A DNA stretch of 64,000 nt. Origin: Algoriphagus locisalis. Its GTDB lineage: Bacteria > Bacteroidota > Bacteroidia > Cytophagales > Cyclobacteriaceae. The position numbers and the translations under genes were made by a program. The DNA is taken from contig NZ_FPBF01000007.1 in NCBI RefSeq assembly GCF_900116615.1, positions 124,001 to 188,000 of the forward strand, read 5' to 3'. This document shows positions 8,102 to 16,290 of this stretch, piece after piece. Under the pieces are notes generated by a model. That model worked only from the letters and a program-made list of their open reading frames with translations, had not been told where the DNA came from and searched no databases. Position 1 is the stretch's first letter. Each line of letters begins with the position of its first letter.

Positions 8102-9298
8102 GTGAAAAATCGCAAAACACCTATCAGTCCTGCTGAAATCGAAGAGATTCTACTTCACTTTTCCGATTCAATAACCGAGTTGGAAACTGAGGAAGAAATC
8201 CTTTGGGACATGGTGAAAAATTGTATTTCCATCCTTGATTTTGAAGATGCTGTGGTCTATTTGTTAGATCGTACCGGTAAATACCTAGAGCAGAAAGCTG
8301 CCATTGGCCCCAAAAATCCAGAAGGCCAAAAAATACTGAATCCCCTAAGAATAAAAATAGGAGAAGGCATAACCGGACAGGTAGCATTCACAGGGATTCC
8401 AAGACTAATAGCTGATACCAGGCTCGAACCAAACTACATCAAAGACGATGTTTGCAGACTTTCTGAAATTGCCGTCCCTATCTTACTTATGGGAAAGGTG
8501 ATTGGGGTAATTGACAGTGAAAACTCCCAGCCTGATTTCTTCACCAATCAACACCTGAAAATACTCCTTGCGGTGGCTTCCATTTACGCAGGGAGAATAG
8601 CACATATTAGAGCACTGGAAACTATCAAAGAGTCTGAATTGGAACGATGGAAAATCAAACAAAAGGCCACCAGACTCCAAATGGAAGTGCTTTCTGCACA
8701 GCTTAGCCCCCATTTTGTATTCAATTCTCTGAATGCAATTCAGCACTATATATTACTGGAAGATAAAATCAAGTCCTTGAGGTTTTTAAGCATCTTCGGA
8801 AAGCTGCTGCGCTATTTCATGAGTCAAATCCACGAAGAATCAGTATTAGTACAGGAAGAGCTACAAATGCTAGATTGGTATCTACAGCTCCAGAAATTGC
8901 GATATGAAAACAAACTCATCTACAAAATTTCATCAGGAAACATAAAAAATCACCCTCAGGCAAGAATCCCAGCTATTATAGTCCAAAGCCTAATCGAAAA
9001 CTTATTAGAGGAAAATATTTCCAAATCAGATGGAAATTCTAAAATAGAATTAGGTTTTCATATATCAGCAACAGAAGTTAAATTCAATGTAACGATCAAT
9101 AATTTGAGCTCTTTGAATCATCAAGCAGCGACTTCAACCTATTTTAAAAGCTTAACTCCTTGGCAAGAATATGTGAGCTTATTAAATGAAATACGACCGT
9201 TTGAAATACGATCAGAGGTAGTAGAAAAGACTGCCCAGGATAAGAGTAGTTCTTTAAAGTCTGTAAAACTTATTTTTCCCAATCTAGCCCATAAATGA
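8102..9298 (+). CDS. GAF-domain LytS-type kinase homologue with degenerate ATPase domain
   Basis: A 398-residue cytosolic protein with a GAF domain (about 15-165), a short coiled coil, then the LytS/His_kinase region with His204 in LSPHFVFNSLNAIQHYI. The N box keeps Asn300 (IVQSLIENLLEEN). However, the segment that should hold DNGxG reads TINNLSS (about 331-337), and no Gly-rich second box follows. The ATPase site therefore looks non-functional, and the protein may be a sensory pseudokinase working with the next kinase. The start is GTG at 8102; an in-frame stop lies just upstream, so no ATG start is available there. Its end overlaps the next gene as ATGA. Confidence 0.85.
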   Translation: MKNRKTPISPAEIEEILLHFSDSITELETEEEILWDMVKNCISILDFEDAVVYLLDRTGKYLEQKAAIGPKNPEGQKILNPLRIKIGEGITGQVAFTGIPRLIADTRLEPNYIKDDVCRLSEIAVPILLMGKVIGVIDSENSQPDFFTNQHLKILLAVASIYAGRIAHIRALETIKESELERWKIKQKATRLQMEVLSAQLSPHFVFNSLNAIQHYILLEDKIKSLRFLSIFGKLLRYFMSQIHEESVLVQEELQMLDWYLQLQKLRYENKLIYKISSGNIKNHPQARIPAIIVQSLIENLLEENISKSDGNSKIELGFHISATEVKFNVTINNLSSLNHQAATSTYFKSLTPWQEYVSLLNEIRPFEIRSEVVEKTAQDKSSSLKSVKLIFPNLAHK

Positions 9299-11118
9299 AG
9301 GCATTATACATTTTTCTGCTTTTTTACTTTTTGCTTGACTATGCTATTCTTGCGCAAGAAAAACCAATAATCCATCAAGTGCCTTTACACCCAAAAGTCC
9401 TTCAAATTGACTCCGTTATTAAAATCAACGAGGCGGTTGATTTTGGTCGTAGAGGCATGTATGGATCAACAGAAAATCTGGGAATTGCAAAACCAGGCAT
9501 TCAGTATTGGTTCGAAATCGATCTAAGAGATCAGCATAGCAAAATCTCTGGACACGATTCTATCTATTTTTACCCCTATGGAGTGGAAAAAGGGGCAGTT
9601 TATATTGATAGAAATGGAGTACTCCTGCCCTTGGTTTACAGCACCTTGGAACAAAATGCGCTTCAACGGACTAACCTGGAAAGTCCATTTTATATTCCAC
9701 TGGCAGTTAAAGATTTAATTGATGGGACAAAGATTTATGTGCTGTCCGAGTTTCTAAGAGCAACTCCCAATCTTTCCAATAAAACTTTTGCCTTCAGCAC
9801 TCCCGAAGACCACCACCTTTTCTCCAATTATATACCTATCAAGTCCTTCAAAAGTCAAGTTTTGGCATTTTTCTTTTTGGGAGTAGCCTCAGTGCTGATG
9901 GTGTTCAACTTGATTTTATTTTTCAATATGAAAGAGCGCCAATACATTTATTATGGTCTTTTTCTCTTGTTCCAACTAATTTACTATTCCAGAATAAGCC
10001 CTTACCTAGCTACAAATTTCGGTTACGAACACAGTCATTTCTTTTTCTGGCTCACCACTGTTGCCCAGGTTTGCATTAATATTTTCTACCTGCTTTTTAT
10101 CCGCCACTTTCTAGAAATCCCTCTGCATTTGCCAAAATTTGATCGAATTGTCAAAAGCATAATAGTTTTACTCTCTACTTTTCTTTTGGTCATTAGCCTG
10201 ATCATCGTCACCAATCCCTACAGTTCTCTTCAGGCAAGTCTGATGAATTGGCAAAGGTATTTCATGGCTACTTTTGCCTTTGTCGGAGTAGGTTACTTGT
10301 GGAAAGTTTATAGAGGAAAACTGGTGTATTTCGTCATTGCGGGCACCATAGTTTTCACGACGGGAGCATTGATGACTATGTTCTTATTGGATTTGGACTA
10401 TATGGTCACTGGATCCGCAATCGAGAGCACCATTTTCGCGCTAGGTCTTTCTTATAAAATCAAGACTATTAGCACAGAAAAAAGGGAAGCAGAGCGGGAA
10501 ACGTTTCAGACCAGACTCGGTGCACTCCGGGCACAAATCAATCCCCACTTTATTTTCAACAGCCTAAGCTCCATCCAACATTTGATCAGTAGCGGGCAAA
10601 AAGAGGCCGCTTTAAAATACCTATCCAAGTTCAGCAAGTTTGTACGTCAGGTTTTGGAAAACTCCCTGGATGTGCATGTCACTTTAGAAAAAGAGATAGA
10701 GCTTTTGAAAGTTTACCTTGATCTGGAATCGTTGCGATTTGACCATGCTTTTTTATATGAAGTCATCGTACCAAAAGACTCCAATTTGTGCTATGAAGAG
10801 GTGCCAATGATGATTGTGCAGCCTTTTGTGGAAAATGCTATTAAACATGGTTTGATGACGAAAAAGTCTCCTGAAAAGAAACTAACAATACGATTTTTCG
10901 ATCAAAATGAATTCATCCTCTGCGAAGTAGAAGACAATGGAATAGGAAGAAAAGCCGCCGCAGCACTGAAAGGGACAAACTACAGACCATCCCGAGGAAT
11001 GAACCTTACCTACGAAAGATTGCGGCTGGGTAATAAATGGACTTCTTCAGAATATTACATACAGATAGAAGATCTAGAACAAGGAACAAAAGTCAGTATC
11101 AAAATTCCAAAACAATGA
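9295..11118 (+). CDS. 7TM-DISM LytS-type sensor histidine kinase
   Basis: A 607-residue sensor. Signal peptide (cleaved near ILAQ-EKP), a periplasmic 7TMR-DISM-like beta domain (about 25-180), seven membrane helices (about 187-390), a coiled coil, then the LytS kinase module. His418 lies in RAQINPHFIFNSLSSIQHL, Asn514 in FVENAIKHG, DNGIG at 547-551 and RGMNLTYERLRL after it. All catalytic boxes are intact, unlike the preceding GAF protein. It overlaps both neighbours by four bases. The domain set suggests sensing of an extracellular carbohydrate-like or small ligand, but the ligand is unknown. The downstream LytTR regulator is its obvious phospho-acceptor. Confidence 0.92.
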   Translation: MKALYIFLLFYFLLDYAILAQEKPIIHQVPLHPKVLQIDSVIKINEAVDFGRRGMYGSTENLGIAKPGIQYWFEIDLRDQHSKISGHDSIYFYPYGVEKGAVYIDRNGVLLPLVYSTLEQNALQRTNLESPFYIPLAVKDLIDGTKIYVLSEFLRATPNLSNKTFAFSTPEDHHLFSNYIPIKSFKSQVLAFFFLGVASVLMVFNLILFFNMKERQYIYYGLFLLFQLIYYSRISPYLATNFGYEHSHFFFWLTTVAQVCINIFYLLFIRHFLEIPLHLPKFDRIVKSIIVLLSTFLLVISLIIVTNPYSSLQASLMNWQRYFMATFAFVGVGYLWKVYRGKLVYFVIAGTIVFTTGALMTMFLLDLDYMVTGSAIESTIFALGLSYKIKTISTEKREAERETFQTRLGALRAQINPHFIFNSLSSIQHLISSGQKEAALKYLSKFSKFVRQVLENSLDVHVTLEKEIELLKVYLDLESLRFDHAFLYEVIVPKDSNLCYEEVPMMIVQPFVENAIKHGLMTKKSPEKKLTIRFFDQNEFILCEVEDNGIGRKAAAALKGTNYRPSRGMNLTYERLRLGNKWTSSEYYIQIEDLEQGTKVSIKIPKQ

Positions 11119-11867
11119 AAACATTGCAAGTGATCATCGTAGAGGATGAATTCCATAGCAGGGAGACCCTCAAAGCATTTTTGACAGAGTACTGTCCTCA
11201 GGTGGAGCTAGTAGAAACGGCCTCCAATGTAGAAGAAGCAATAGAAAAGATCTCTTCCTTGCGTCCCAACTTGGTCTTTATGGATATTGAGCTTCAGACA
11301 GGCACCGGATTCGACGTGATCCAGCAGGTGAAGCATCTGGATTTTCATTTGATATTCACGACGGCTTTTGAGCACTATGCCATCAAAGCGATTAAATACA
11401 GTTCAATAGACTACCTTCTGAAACCGATAGACTTGGATGAATTGTTAGCGGCAGTTCAAAAAGTAAATGCACTGATAGCATCAGAGTCCAGACAGCATAT
11501 GCTGGAGAATCTTCTTACTAATTTTCAAATATCAAATCCTGAAAACCGGAGGATTTGTCTATCTACTGCCGAAGGAATGGAATTTATCCCTGCCAATCAT
11601 ATCAGCTTTTGCGAAGCGAATGGCTCCTACACTGACTTTCATTTGACTGACAACCGCAAATTGGTGGTCAGCAAGAATCTCAAAGAATATGAAACCCTCC
11701 TAGCTGACATGAATTTCATGCGGGTTCACAATAGTTTTCTGATCAATCTGGATGAGGTTAAAAAATTTATCAAATCAGAAGGAGGCTACATCGTGATGAA
11801 TAATGATAAGCAGGTAAGTATATCGAATTCCAAACGAGAAGAATTCATGAAAAGGATGGGGATTTAG
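11115..11867 (+). CDS. LytTR-family response regulator
   Basis: A 250-residue DNA-binding regulator. The receiver domain (about 4-120) has Asp57 in LVFMDIELQTGTGFD and Lys103 in YLLKPID. A LytTR domain (about 145-250) includes ISFCEANGSYTDFHLTD and RVHNSFLINLDEV. The start ATG overlaps the kinase stop (11115-11118), so all three genes of the operon are translationally coupled. LytTR domains bind paired direct repeats about 21 bp apart. Two such arrays lie upstream of this operon and of the divergent lipoprotein gene, so autoregulation and control of the lipoprotein are likely. Confidence 0.93.
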   Translation: MKTLQVIIVEDEFHSRETLKAFLTEYCPQVELVETASNVEEAIEKISSLRPNLVFMDIELQTGTGFDVIQQVKHLDFHLIFTTAFEHYAIKAIKYSSIDYLLKPIDLDELLAAVQKVNALIASESRQHMLENLLTNFQISNPENRRICLSTAEGMEFIPANHISFCEANGSYTDFHLTDNRKLVVSKNLKEYETLLADMNFMRVHNSFLINLDEVKKFIKSEGGYIVMNNDKQVSISNSKREEFMKRMGI

Positions 11868-11908
11868 CAAGATGATTTGAAAATAAATCTCAAAAAGTAG
11901 CGCTCAAG

Positions 11909-11940
11909 TTTGAGCAAAGTAAATTAGCCTGCTATCTTGA
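11909..11940 (+). promoter_or_regulatory. Candidate promoter of the DUF4301 gene
   Basis: TTTG (11909-11912), then 20 bp, then TATCTTGA (11933-11940), which differs from TAnnTTTG mainly at one T. The TTTG is part of an inverted repeat GCTCAA-GT-TTGAGC (11902-11915). The start codon is 26 bases downstream. Confidence 0.4.
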
Positions 11941-11966
11941 GTTATCATTTTTACAACCCAAAAACC

Positions 11967-13478
11967 ATGGACGCAGCCTTAAAAACAAAGATTTTGTCTC
12001 AGGGAATGAACCCTGACACTGTAGCACAACAAATACAACATTTCGAGAATGGCTTTCCATTTCTAAACATTACCGCCCCTGCCACACCTGGAAATGGAAT
12101 AAAAGTTTTGAGCGACAAGGAGTTAAGACATTTTTTAACGACCTACCCAGAAAAAGCCTCTAAAGTAGAAGTCTTAAAATTTGTTCCTGCCAGTGGAGCC
12201 GCATCCAGAATGTTCAAAGATCTCTTTGCATTTCTGGAGGGAGATGGAGACATCAGCAAATCTCCTTTTGTTCAGAAATTCATGAATAACATCGAGAAAT
12301 TCTCTTTCTATGAAGATTTGGATGAAGTATTGAAAAGTCAGGGCAGTAGTATTAATCACGCATTGGACACCAAAGATTACAAGAGCATTTTGGCTGCACT
12401 GCTCCTTGATGATGGACTTGGCTACGGCAATTTGCCAAAGGGACTGTTGAAATTTCACCGCTACCAGGACGGAAGAAGGACACCTGCGTATGAGCATCTG
12501 ATCGAAGGCGTTCAATATGCCGTAGGTACAGGGTCTCTTGTAAAAATCCACTTTACAGTTTCTCCAGAGCACACTTCCAAATTCAAAGCAGAGATAGATA
12601 AAATCCTTCCTGGAATAGAAAAAGAGTTTGGGGTCAACTTCGAAATCAGCTATTCCCAACAGAAAAAATCTACCGATACTATTGCCGTAAACACAGATAA
12701 TACGCCCTTCACTGAAGAAGACGGAAGTATTCTTTTCCGACCAGCGGGTCACGGTGCCTTGCTTGAAAATCTGAACGACGTATCCGCCGATCTGATCTTT
12801 ATCAAAAACGTGGATAATGTGGTTCCTGATCGCCTAAAAGAGGATACCAAAAACTACAAAATGGCAATTGGTGGCTTGCTTCTGGAGGTACAGGAGAAAG
12901 TATTTGGTGCATTGTCGAACCTCGATAAATTAGTTGACCAGCAATCAGTAAGACATGCCGAGCATGTATTTACACATGATCTGGGCGCAAAACTTCCAGA
13001 GGATTTCTCTACCCTTTCGATTGAGGCTAAAGCTGCTTTTCTGAAAATTAAGCTAGACAGACCTATGCGTGTGTGCGGAATGGTAAAAAACACCGGTGAA
13101 CCTGGTGGCGGACCATTCTGGGTGATGGAAGATGATGGTTCCCAATCCCTTCAAATCCTAGAAACTGCCCAAATCGATTTGGAAGATCCGACATCTAAAG
13201 CGCATTTCAATGCAGCTACTCATTTCAATCCGGTTGATTTGGTCTGCGCTACAAGAAATTTCAAAGGAGAGGCTTTTGACTTGCTTGAGTTCCGTGATAT
13301 GATGACGGGATTTATTACAGAGAAATCTAAAAACGGAAAAGAACTAAAGGCACTTGAACTGCCTGGGCTTTGGAACGGTGCTATGTCAGGATGGAATACC
13401 ATCTTCGTGGAAGTGCCCCTGATCACCTTTAATCCAGTGAAGACAGTGAATGATTTGCTGAGAGACGAACATCAATAA
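11967..13478 (+). CDS. DUF4301 family protein
   Basis: A 503-residue cytosolic protein of the Bacteroidota-restricted DUF4301 family. Characteristic segments are GFPFLNITAPATPGNGI, LKFVPASGAASRMFKDLF, the YEHLIEGVQYA region, FRPAGHGALLENLND and a C-terminal WNGAMSGWNTIFVEVP. Length is normal. The SGAASRMFK segment resembles the Gly-rich loop of nucleotidyltransferases, so a nucleotide-sugar role is conceivable, but no activity is established. ATG at 11967 is preferred over a TTG at 11937 that overlaps the candidate promoter. Confidence 0.85.
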   Translation: MDAALKTKILSQGMNPDTVAQQIQHFENGFPFLNITAPATPGNGIKVLSDKELRHFLTTYPEKASKVEVLKFVPASGAASRMFKDLFAFLEGDGDISKSPFVQKFMNNIEKFSFYEDLDEVLKSQGSSINHALDTKDYKSILAALLLDDGLGYGNLPKGLLKFHRYQDGRRTPAYEHLIEGVQYAVGTGSLVKIHFTVSPEHTSKFKAEIDKILPGIEKEFGVNFEISYSQQKKSTDTIAVNTDNTPFTEEDGSILFRPAGHGALLENLNDVSADLIFIKNVDNVVPDRLKEDTKNYKMAIGGLLLEVQEKVFGALSNLDKLVDQQSVRHAEHVFTHDLGAKLPEDFSTLSIEAKAAFLKIKLDRPMRVCGMVKNTGEPGGGPFWVMEDDGSQSLQILETAQIDLEDPTSKAHFNAATHFNPVDLVCATRNFKGEAFDLLEFRDMMTGFITEKSKNGKELKALELPGLWNGAMSGWNTIFVEVPLITFNPVKTVNDLLRDEHQ

Positions 13479-13554
13479 TTTCGGATTGATGATTTCGGAT
13501 TTCGGATTGTAAACTGAACAAATCCGAAATCCGAAGTCAAATATCCCAAATTAG
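13478..13554. repeat. Heptad-periodic spacer with a perfect 15-bp hairpin
   Basis: From 13478 the spacer divides into eleven 7-base units, each beginning with A: ATTTCGG, ATTGATG, ATTTCGG, ATTTCGG, ATTGTAA, ACTGAAC, AAATCCG, AAATCCG, AAGTCAA, ATATCCC, AAATTAG. It fills the gap between two convergent genes. TTCGGATTTCGGATT (13494-13508) pairs perfectly with 13521-13535 around a 12-base loop, so it can also act as a bidirectional terminator, although no T run follows. Confidence 0.7.
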
Positions 13555-13555
13555 G

Positions 13556-14719
13556 TTACTCTTCTTTTTTCCCTTCGTACAAGTCGTACTTCAGCAATCG
13601 ACAGTCAATCGTACCATTCCAAAACTCGATTCTACGACTCGCCTTTAGGCCTATTTTTTTAGCCAACTCTAGGTTTCCTGTAAAAATATACCCTCTGTAT
13701 CCTGCACATTTTTGCTTTAGGAAGTCTCCCATCCGCTTATAAGTAATTTCCAATTCATCGTTCTCCCCTAGCCTTTCGCCATATTCTGGGTTGAACATAA
13801 TAACACCTCGTGGTCGCTCAGGAATCTCTGTTTCCGCAAAATCACACACCTGGAATTCGATCATGTGGTCCACACCAGCTGTGATTGCATTTTCTTGTGC
13901 AAATGAGACCGCTTGAAGTGAAATATCAGAGGCAATGATTTTAAGATCCGGAAGTTCCATGATTTTACTTTCCAGTTTCTTTTTCTTAGCCAGAAAAGCC
14001 TGCTCATCGTATCCGAGGATATGCTGAAAGGAATAGTGATCTCGATAAAGCCCGGGGTATCGCTTCGTCGCCATCAAAGCCGCTTCAATGGCTAGGGTAC
14101 CAGAACCACACATAGGATTGATGAACGGGACTCGGGTATTCCATTCTGTCGCATAAATAGTCGCCGCAGCCAAGGCTTCCATCATCGGCGCTTTACCAGG
14201 AATCTTGCGGTAGCCATGCTTAGCAAGCGTATCCCCCGAAGTATTGATATAAACGGAGCATTGGGTTTCCTTCCAGTAAACCTGAAAAACCAAGCCATTA
14301 AAATCTGATCCGGAGTCCGGTCTTCGCCCTTTCAATTCACGAAAACGATCTACAATCGCATCTTTCACCTTTACATTGACGATCAGCGGAGTAGTTATGC
14401 TTTCATTTTCTGCTACAGAATTTACAGAAAAATAGCCATCCACATCCAGGTAATCCTCCCAAGGGATTGCTTTGAACCGGCGGTAGATATCATCTGCATT
14501 TCGCAGGTAAAAAGATTTGATTTCGTAGAGAACCTGGGAAGCTGTACGCAAATATAGGTTGAGGTCCATGCATTCTTCCATAGTAGCCCTAAGCTCCACA
14601 CCTGTCCGAGTGACAGATTCCGGCACAAAACCGAGTTCACGAACTTCCTTTTCCAAGTAAGAAACAGAGCGATCCTTACAGGTGACAAAAACTTTTCCTT
14701 TGAGATTAAAATCAAGCAT
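13556..14719 (-). CDS. THUMP-domain class I SAM-dependent RNA methyltransferase (RlmL-N/YpsC-like)
   Basis: A 387-residue protein with an N-terminal ferredoxin-like/THUMP region (about 1-150, RATMEECMDLNLYLRTASQV) and a Rossmann methyltransferase domain containing INPMCGSGTLAIEAAL and IIASDISLQAV. The family methylates guanine N2 of 23S rRNA (E. coli RlmL N-half, B. subtilis YpsC). The catalytic NPPY motif reads NPEY (FNPEYGERLG). Start: the ATG at 14719 follows a TTG two codons upstream. It converges on the DUF4301 gene and is divergent from the DUF1080 gene. The exact target nucleotide cannot be read from sequence. Confidence 0.88.
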   Translation of the reverse strand: MLDFNLKGKVFVTCKDRSVSYLEKEVRELGFVPESVTRTGVELRATMEECMDLNLYLRTASQVLYEIKSFYLRNADDIYRRFKAIPWEDYLDVDGYFSVNSVAENESITTPLIVNVKVKDAIVDRFRELKGRRPDSGSDFNGLVFQVYWKETQCSVYINTSGDTLAKHGYRKIPGKAPMMEALAAATIYATEWNTRVPFINPMCGSGTLAIEAALMATKRYPGLYRDHYSFQHILGYDEQAFLAKKKKLESKIMELPDLKIIASDISLQAVSFAQENAITAGVDHMIEFQVCDFAETEIPERPRGVIMFNPEYGERLGENDELEITYKRMGDFLKQKCAGYRGYIFTGNLELAKKIGLKASRRIEFWNGTIDCRLLKYDLYEGKKEE

Positions 14720-14801
14720 ACGCAAAAGTAAGAAACATAGGCGGATTCTATTCTACTCTTCCTTTCAGTCAGGTAATTCATTAATTTTTGACAGGAAAAA
14801 T

Positions 14802-14815
14802 CGCAATCGATTGCG
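14802..14815. promoter_or_regulatory. LacI-type operator A (perfect palindrome)
   Basis: CGCAATCGATTGCG is a perfect 14-bp palindrome with the central CG typical of LacI-family operators. It is 77 bp before the DUF1080 gene. It recurs with one change (CGCAATCGATTTCG) upstream of both susC genes, implying control by the LacI-family regulator at 28439-29461. Confidence 0.7.
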
Positions 14816-14891
14816 TAACTTAATGGATATACTGCTTGCTGCAATGGTACTAAATCTTGAATTTTAACCTGAACAATAATACCTCAACACT

Positions 14892-16274
14892 ATGAAATAC
14901 ACCCGGAATTTATTTGCGGTTTTACTCACTTCTATCACGCTGGCAAGCTGTGCTACCGAACAAAAAGCTGAAGATGGATGGACTGATCTATTCAACGGAA
15001 AAGACCTGACTGGATGGAAACCTGTAGCCGGTACTGCCACTTTTGAAGTCGTGGATGGAACTATTGTAGGGTCAGCAGTAGCTGGATCTCCAAATACATT
15101 TCTGATCACTGAAGAAAACTATGGCGATTATATATTGGAACTAGATCTCAAAATCGAACATCTATCGAGTAACTCAGGAGTGATGACCCGCGGGCAGTTT
15201 GACCCGGCAGCCAGAGATGGAAAAGGCCTAGTTTACGGCTATCAAATCGAAGCTGATCCTTCAGAAAGAGCTTGGTCTGGTGGTCTATATGACGAAGCAA
15301 GAAGAGGTTGGCTATATCCGCTGGATCTAAATCCAGAAGCAAAGACTGCTTTCAAAATGGGGGAATTCAACCATTACAGAATAGAGGCAATAGGCGATGA
15401 AATCAAAACTTGGATCAACGGTCAGCCTGTCGCTTATGTAGTTGATGATATGGATAAAACTGGTTTTATTGGTTTACAGGTGCATAGCATTCAGAAACCA
15501 GAAGATGCAGGCAGAAAGACTTCATTTAAAAATGTGAGAATCCAGACAGAAAACCTTGAACCTAAGCCGTTTGAGAAAGATATTTTCGTAGTAAACAACA
15601 GCTTAAACGCCCTCACAGAATACGAAAAAGAAAATGGCTGGAAACTACTTTTCAACGGTCAAAACGCTGATGGCTGGAAAGGTGCCTATAAAGAAACGTT
15701 CCCAGAATCAGGCTGGTCTGTCAAAGACGGAGTTTTGAACATTGCAGCATCTGATGGACGAGAATCAGCGAACGCTGGAGATATCGTTACTACCGAAAAA
15801 TTTGCAGCTTTTGATTTAGCTTTTGAATTCAAACTGACCGAAGGAGCTAATTCCGGGGTAAAGTATTTTGTGACTTTATCAGAAGGCAATACAGGTTCGG
15901 CTATTGGGCTTGAGTATCAGGTGTTGGATGATGATAATCACCCGGATGCAAAAATGGGAAGAGACGGAAACCGCACTATGGCTTCACTTTATGATTTGAT
16001 CAAAGCTGACAAAAATGCCAGATTCATCAAGCCTGTAGGAGAATGGAATAAAGGCCGTGTAGTTGTCACTCCTGACAACAAGGTAGCGCATTACTTGAAT
16101 GGTGTGAAAGTAGTAGAATACGTAAGAGGCTCTCAAGAATACCGTGATCTAGTAGCGATCAGTAAGTATGAAAAGTGGGAAAATTTCGGCGAAGCCGAAG
16201 AAGGCCATATACTCCTCCAGGATCATGGCGATGATGTGAGTTTCAAAAACATCAAAATCAAGACCTTAAAATAA
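14892..16274 (+). CDS. Lipoprotein with two tandem DUF1080 (3-keto-glycoside hydrolase/lyase) domains
   Basis: A 460-residue predicted lipoprotein (lipobox LASC, Cys20). It contains two copies of the DUF1080 concanavalin-like fold: about 27-210, opening WTDLFNGKDLTGW, and about 232-460, opening WKLLFNGQNADGW. Each has the late VQ/LQDHGD..SFKNIKI-type strand. Characterised DUF1080 proteins cleave 3-keto-glycosides after oxidation of the sugar by a partner dehydrogenase. Most are single-domain, so the fused pair is unusual. The next gene, 16 bases downstream, is an exported Gfo/Idh/MocA oxidoreductase, the expected partner. A palindromic LacI-type operator lies upstream. The substrate is inferred, not read. 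Confidence 0.88.
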   Translation: MKYTRNLFAVLLTSITLASCATEQKAEDGWTDLFNGKDLTGWKPVAGTATFEVVDGTIVGSAVAGSPNTFLITEENYGDYILELDLKIEHLSSNSGVMTRGQFDPAARDGKGLVYGYQIEADPSERAWSGGLYDEARRGWLYPLDLNPEAKTAFKMGEFNHYRIEAIGDEIKTWINGQPVAYVVDDMDKTGFIGLQVHSIQKPEDAGRKTSFKNVRIQTENLEPKPFEKDIFVVNNSLNALTEYEKENGWKLLFNGQNADGWKGAYKETFPESGWSVKDGVLNIAASDGRESANAGDIVTTEKFAAFDLAFEFKLTEGANSGVKYFVTLSEGNTGSAIGLEYQVLDDDNHPDAKMGRDGNRTMASLYDLIKADKNARFIKPVGEWNKGRVVVTPDNKVAHYLNGVKVVEYVRGSQEYRDLVAISKYEKWENFGEAEEGHILLQDHGDDVSFKNIKIKTLK

Positions 16275-16290
16275 AATCCCAAAATCAACT

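Noticed and set aside
12174..12752. 192-codon open frame on the minus strand inside DUF4301
   Set aside because: Antisense shadow of a conserved gene; composition (Phe, Cys, Ser-rich) is not protein-like and no independent start signal is seen.
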